From NCBI GenBank assembly GCA_945949655.1, contig CAMFFG010000109.1, positions 1-5,280 of the forward strand: a DNA stretch of 5,280 nt, in the 5' to 3' direction. How positions within the stretch are numbered: the first letter of the stretch is position 1; each line of letters starts with the position of its first letter. Below the pieces are notes generated by a model. That model had not been told where the DNA came from, made no database searches, and saw only the letters and a program-made list of their open reading frames with translations. The DNA is from an uncultured Peptococcaceae bacterium (GTDB lineage: Bacteria; Bacillota; Peptococcia; Peptococcales; Peptococcaceae). The translations under genes and the position numbers were made by a program. This document shows, one piece after another, positions 5,110-5,280 of the stretch.

Positions 5110-5280
5110 ATGAGAAAAATAGAAAGTTCTAGTGGCAGGACGGATGCCATATGTCTGCTGGTGCTATTCTGCGTGTTTTCTGCGGCAGTTTTATCGGTAT
5201 TGCTGGCCGGGGCGGGCGCTTATCAGAATATTGCAGCGCGTATGGAGAGCCAGTACGGGGAACGGACATGCCTGGCCTAT
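5110..5280 (+). CDS. DUF4860-like single-pass membrane protein (partial, 3' end outside window)
   Basis: The 57 codons seen encode a short polar N-terminus (MRKIESSSGRTDA), one membrane helix at about 13-36 (ICLLVLFCVFSAAVLSVLLAGAG), then AYQNIAARMESQYGERTCLAY. The hydrophobic helix followed by GAxxYQ-(I/V) and ending in a Tyr-rich segment recalls DUF4860 proteins found next to GspF-like genes in clostridia. That name is from memory of the family, not from a search. The frame is open to the window edge. The start ATG lies 3 bp after the previous stop, with GGAGA upstream, so the gene is part of the same operon. The short visible portion makes the family call moderate. Confidence 0.7.
   Translation, partial: MRKIESSSGRTDAICLLVLFCVFSAAVLSVLLAGAGAYQNIAARMESQYGERTCLAY

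Noticed and set aside
1..5280. CRISPR array, transposon or riboswitch.
   Set aside because: No regularly spaced repeats, transposase-like frames, terminal inverted repeats or recognisable riboswitch cores were found on reading both strands.

Overview
The window looks like a chromosomal segment of a Gram-positive gut-type clostridium, most likely Lachnospiraceae. The grounds are AGGAGG-like ribosome binding sites, TTGACA/TATAAT-type promoters, moderate GC content, tRNA genes mostly without an encoded CCA, and a BTAD regulator beside a short GspF protein and a DUF4860-like protein. This placement is inference from gene style and content, not a database match.

Left part, minus strand (1-1275): the 5' 274 codons of an ABC-F ATPase of the Uup/YfmR type run off the left edge. 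Upstream of it lie tRNA-Arg(ACG), tRNA-Ser(GCT) and tRNA-Ser(TGA), all on the minus strand. They appear to form two transcription units. tRNA-Ser(TGA) has its own near-consensus promoter (TTGACA-17-TACAAT). A second promoter (TGGACA-17-TATACT) lies just before tRNA-Ser(GCT), drives it together with tRNA-Arg(ACG), and that unit ends at a strong intrinsic terminator.

Middle (1276-1530): a 255-bp divergent intergenic region. It holds the tRNA promoter, a 23-bp imperfect palindrome, an AT-rich tandem repeat and a plus-strand promoter.

Right part, plus strand (1531-5280): a regulator with a SARP-type winged helix, a BTAD domain and a C-terminal domain that reads as a GGDEF fold without its signature. 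It is followed by a well-formed extended -10 promoter flanked by two copies of a TTGTNACAA palindrome 41 bp apart. Behind that promoter come a secreted transglutaminase-like protein with an intact Cys-His-Asp triad, a GspF/PilC-type inner-membrane platform protein, a 98-residue single-pass membrane protein with a pseudopilin-like look, and the start of a DUF4860-like single-pass protein that runs off the right edge. Spacings of 43, 12 and 3 bp with no terminator between them indicate one operon.

Working model (inference): the BTAD/GGDEF-like regulator controls a small type II secretion/type IV pilus-like envelope machine, and the transglutaminase-like protein is its partner or cargo. The assembly ATPase, major pilin and prepilin peptidase are not in the window. 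The most unusual points are the regulator's architecture, the paired palindromes around the -10, and a three-codon ORF with a good ribosome binding site in front of the transglutaminase gene.
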